From contig JBFGCA010000053.1 in NCBI GenBank assembly GCA_041567315.1, positions 1-29,799 of the forward strand: a stretch of DNA of 29,799 nucleotides. The letters run 5' to 3'. The translations under genes and the position numbers were made by a program. This stretch comes from JBFGCA01 sp041567315. Its GTDB lineage: Bacteria > Acidobacteriota > Thermoanaerobaculia > Multivoradales > JAHEKO01. Shown in pieces: positions 28,870-29,799 of the stretch. The notes below the pieces were generated by a model. That model did not search any database and was not told where the DNA came from. It saw only the letters and a list, made by a program, of their open reading frames with translations. Position 1 is the stretch's first letter. Every line of letters starts with the position of its first letter.

Positions 28870-29336
28870 GAATTCGTTGCGGACCTTGCCGGCGACCCGG
28901 TCCCTCCTACCAACTTGGCACCGGCAAGGGCCACAAAACGGGGTGTGCCCCGCAGGCAGCCAAGGACCCGCTTGATTTCACTGGGCGTTAGGACCAGCGG
29001 CAGCTTGCGGGGCCTTCGGGCACGCACCAGGTCGTCGAGTTCACCGATCTGGACACCGAGCACGTGGCGGTAGAGAAAGAGCAGGGCGCAGAGGGCCTGG
29101 CTTTGGGTCGAGGTGGTGACAGGCTTCTCAGTGGCCAGGTGGGTCAGGAACGCATTGATTTCGGCCTCCGCCATCTCGGCCGGATGGCGCTTGCCGTGGA
29201 AGAGGATGTAGCGGCGGACCCAGTTGAGGTAGTTGCTCTCCGTCTTCGGACTCATATGGCGGGCGCGCAAAACGACCCGCATCTGGTCTAGGAGCTTGGG
29301 CCGGCGATGGCCGGGCGACGCGCTGGTCGGGAGCAC
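28866..29336 (-). pseudogene. Integron-type tyrosine integrase, N-terminal fragment
   Basis: The fragment holds the SAM-like core-binding domain of IntI-type integrases: KLLDQMRVVLRARHMSPKTE, NYLNWVRRYILFHGKRHP, INAFLTHLA, STQSQALCALLFLYRHVLG and ARRPRKLPLVLTPSEIKRVL. After GTPRFVAL the sequence loses similarity (AGAKLVGGTGSPARSATNS) and stops, so the catalytic domain with Arg, His-x-x-Arg and Tyr is absent. It cannot recombine DNA by itself. The GTG at 29336, with GGAG 10 nt upstream, gives 156 residues; the frame extends to 29456. The small ORF and hicAB follow on the same strand, whereas in most integrons the integrase points away from the cassettes. Confidence 0.72.
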
Positions 29337-29625
29337 GATGACAGATCTCCGGGCGCCGCAAGCGGGGCGCAGGCGCCTCCACTGGGGAAGGACGGAAACG
29401 GTGTCGAGGTTCTGGCCCCGCCCTGCTCGCCCGGAACGCGCGGATTCTGCCGCCACCCACTCTAAGCTCCTGCGGAAGAAAGACAGCCTGGCCGCGCTCC
29501 TCGGCGCGGGCGGCCAGGGGCTTCAGCTTCGCGGAGTCGGCCAGGTCAGGGCCGAGGCCCTCCTGGCCGCCCTCGCGATCGCGTGCCGGCTGGCCGGGAC
29601 ATGCCCGACCGGCAGTCTTTAGGTG
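29337..29625. other. Region without a recognisable gene
   Basis: No intact gene is seen between the integrase fragment and the terminal thioredoxin-like gene. A plus-strand frame reads SLAALLGAGGQGLQ and AEALLAALAIACRLAGTC near 29490-29610, which could be the end of a decayed transposase, but I cannot assign a family. An 8-bp stem, CCTGGCCG (29487-29494) / CGGCCAGG (29511-29518), is present. Confidence 0.3.
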
Positions 29626-29799
29626 TTAGCCGACGGTCTGGGAGATCAGGGCGTCGGGGGCGTCGGGGAGTTTGCCGGTGAAGCCGGTGGCGCCGTCTTT
29701 GAAGATGACGAGGCCGGGGAGGGAGGTGACCGAGAAGCGCTTGGAGAAGCTGCCGTCCTGGTCGAGGTAAACGGGGGCCTTCGGCTTGGCGCTGCCCAG
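29626..29799 (-). CDS. Thioredoxin-like protein, C-terminal part (cut by window edge)
   Basis: The last 57 residues of a protein run in from the right edge to a TAA at 29628-29626. The segment KAPVYLDQDGSFSKRFSVTSLPGLVIFKDGATGF matches the second half of a TlpA/thioredoxin fold: a strand, the cis-proline loop (SLPGLVIF) and the final strand-turn. The active-site region lies outside the window, so the presence of CxxC is unknown. It is probably a disulfide reductase-like envelope protein, but only the fold is supported. Confidence 0.65.
   Translation of the reverse strand: MGSAKPKAPVYLDQDGSFSKRFSVTSLPGLVIFKDGATGFTGKLPDAPDALISQTVG

Overview
The window is a dense, very GC-rich stretch of a diderm (Gram-negative type) bacterial chromosome. 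LptD, a class A penicillin-binding protein with an OB/UB2H-like region, MltG and GDP-sugar genes show an LPS-type outer membrane. The gene repertoire (DoxX/MauE-thioredoxin fusion, PEGA protein, divergent UvrA, DUF3891, DUF72) would fit an uncultured Acidobacteriota-like lineage, but no 16S rRNA or tRNA is present and this placement is only a guess. I see no rRNA, tRNA or CRISPR array.

Layout. Positions 1-205 hold the cut-off C-terminal end of an IS110-family transposase. Positions 371-5151 (minus) carry a redox/repair operon: uvrA, a MauE-like membrane protein with a Cys-less thioredoxin-like tail, and a periplasmic thioredoxin with CPFC. Positions 5255-5976 hold a Phd/VapC toxin-antitoxin pair with a clear inverted-repeat operator; the toxin lacks a normal start codon. 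A class A PBP (6000-8438, minus) is divergent from an ABC-F ATPase (8554-10494, plus). Then come a lipoprotein and DUF72 pair (minus), an HD phosphohydrolase (plus) and a four-gene surface operon, thiolase-lptD-gmd-rmd (12363-17838, minus). A CsgG-like protein (plus) faces tnaA-ruvX-mltG (minus). DUF3891 diverges from tnaA through only 17 bp. An O6-alkylguanine-DNA alkyltransferase, a PEGA protein with a Tyr/Trp/Pro-rich segment, a GHMP sugar kinase and an M23 peptidase follow. The right end (28170-29336) is a decayed integron-like island: hicB, a hicA broken by an in-frame amber codon, a 59-residue cassette-like ORF overlapping an attC-like site, and the N-terminal half of an integron-type integrase. 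A cut thioredoxin-like gene closes the window.

Two window-wide patterns stand out. First, a family of intergenic inverted-repeat elements (about 215-225 bp, with a 126 bp short form) occurs at least three times at 18.0, 23.0 and 25.0 kb. All share a GC hairpin with paired base changes and a conserved flanking box. Second, many first-of-operon genes lack a Shine-Dalgarno sequence and have an extended -10 like motif (TGnTAnnnT or TAnnnT) 6-10 nt before the start codon, which implies leaderless transcripts. The tnaA/DUF3891 pair shares one 11-bp palindrome that supplies such a motif on both strands.

Functionally most of the window is envelope biogenesis (PBP1, MltG, LptD, Gmd/Rmd, GHMP kinase, M23 peptidase, CsgG-like, PEGA) and DNA maintenance (UvrA, RuvX, alkyltransferase). 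Small accessory modules (toxin-antitoxin pairs, integron remnant, repeats) sit in the gaps.
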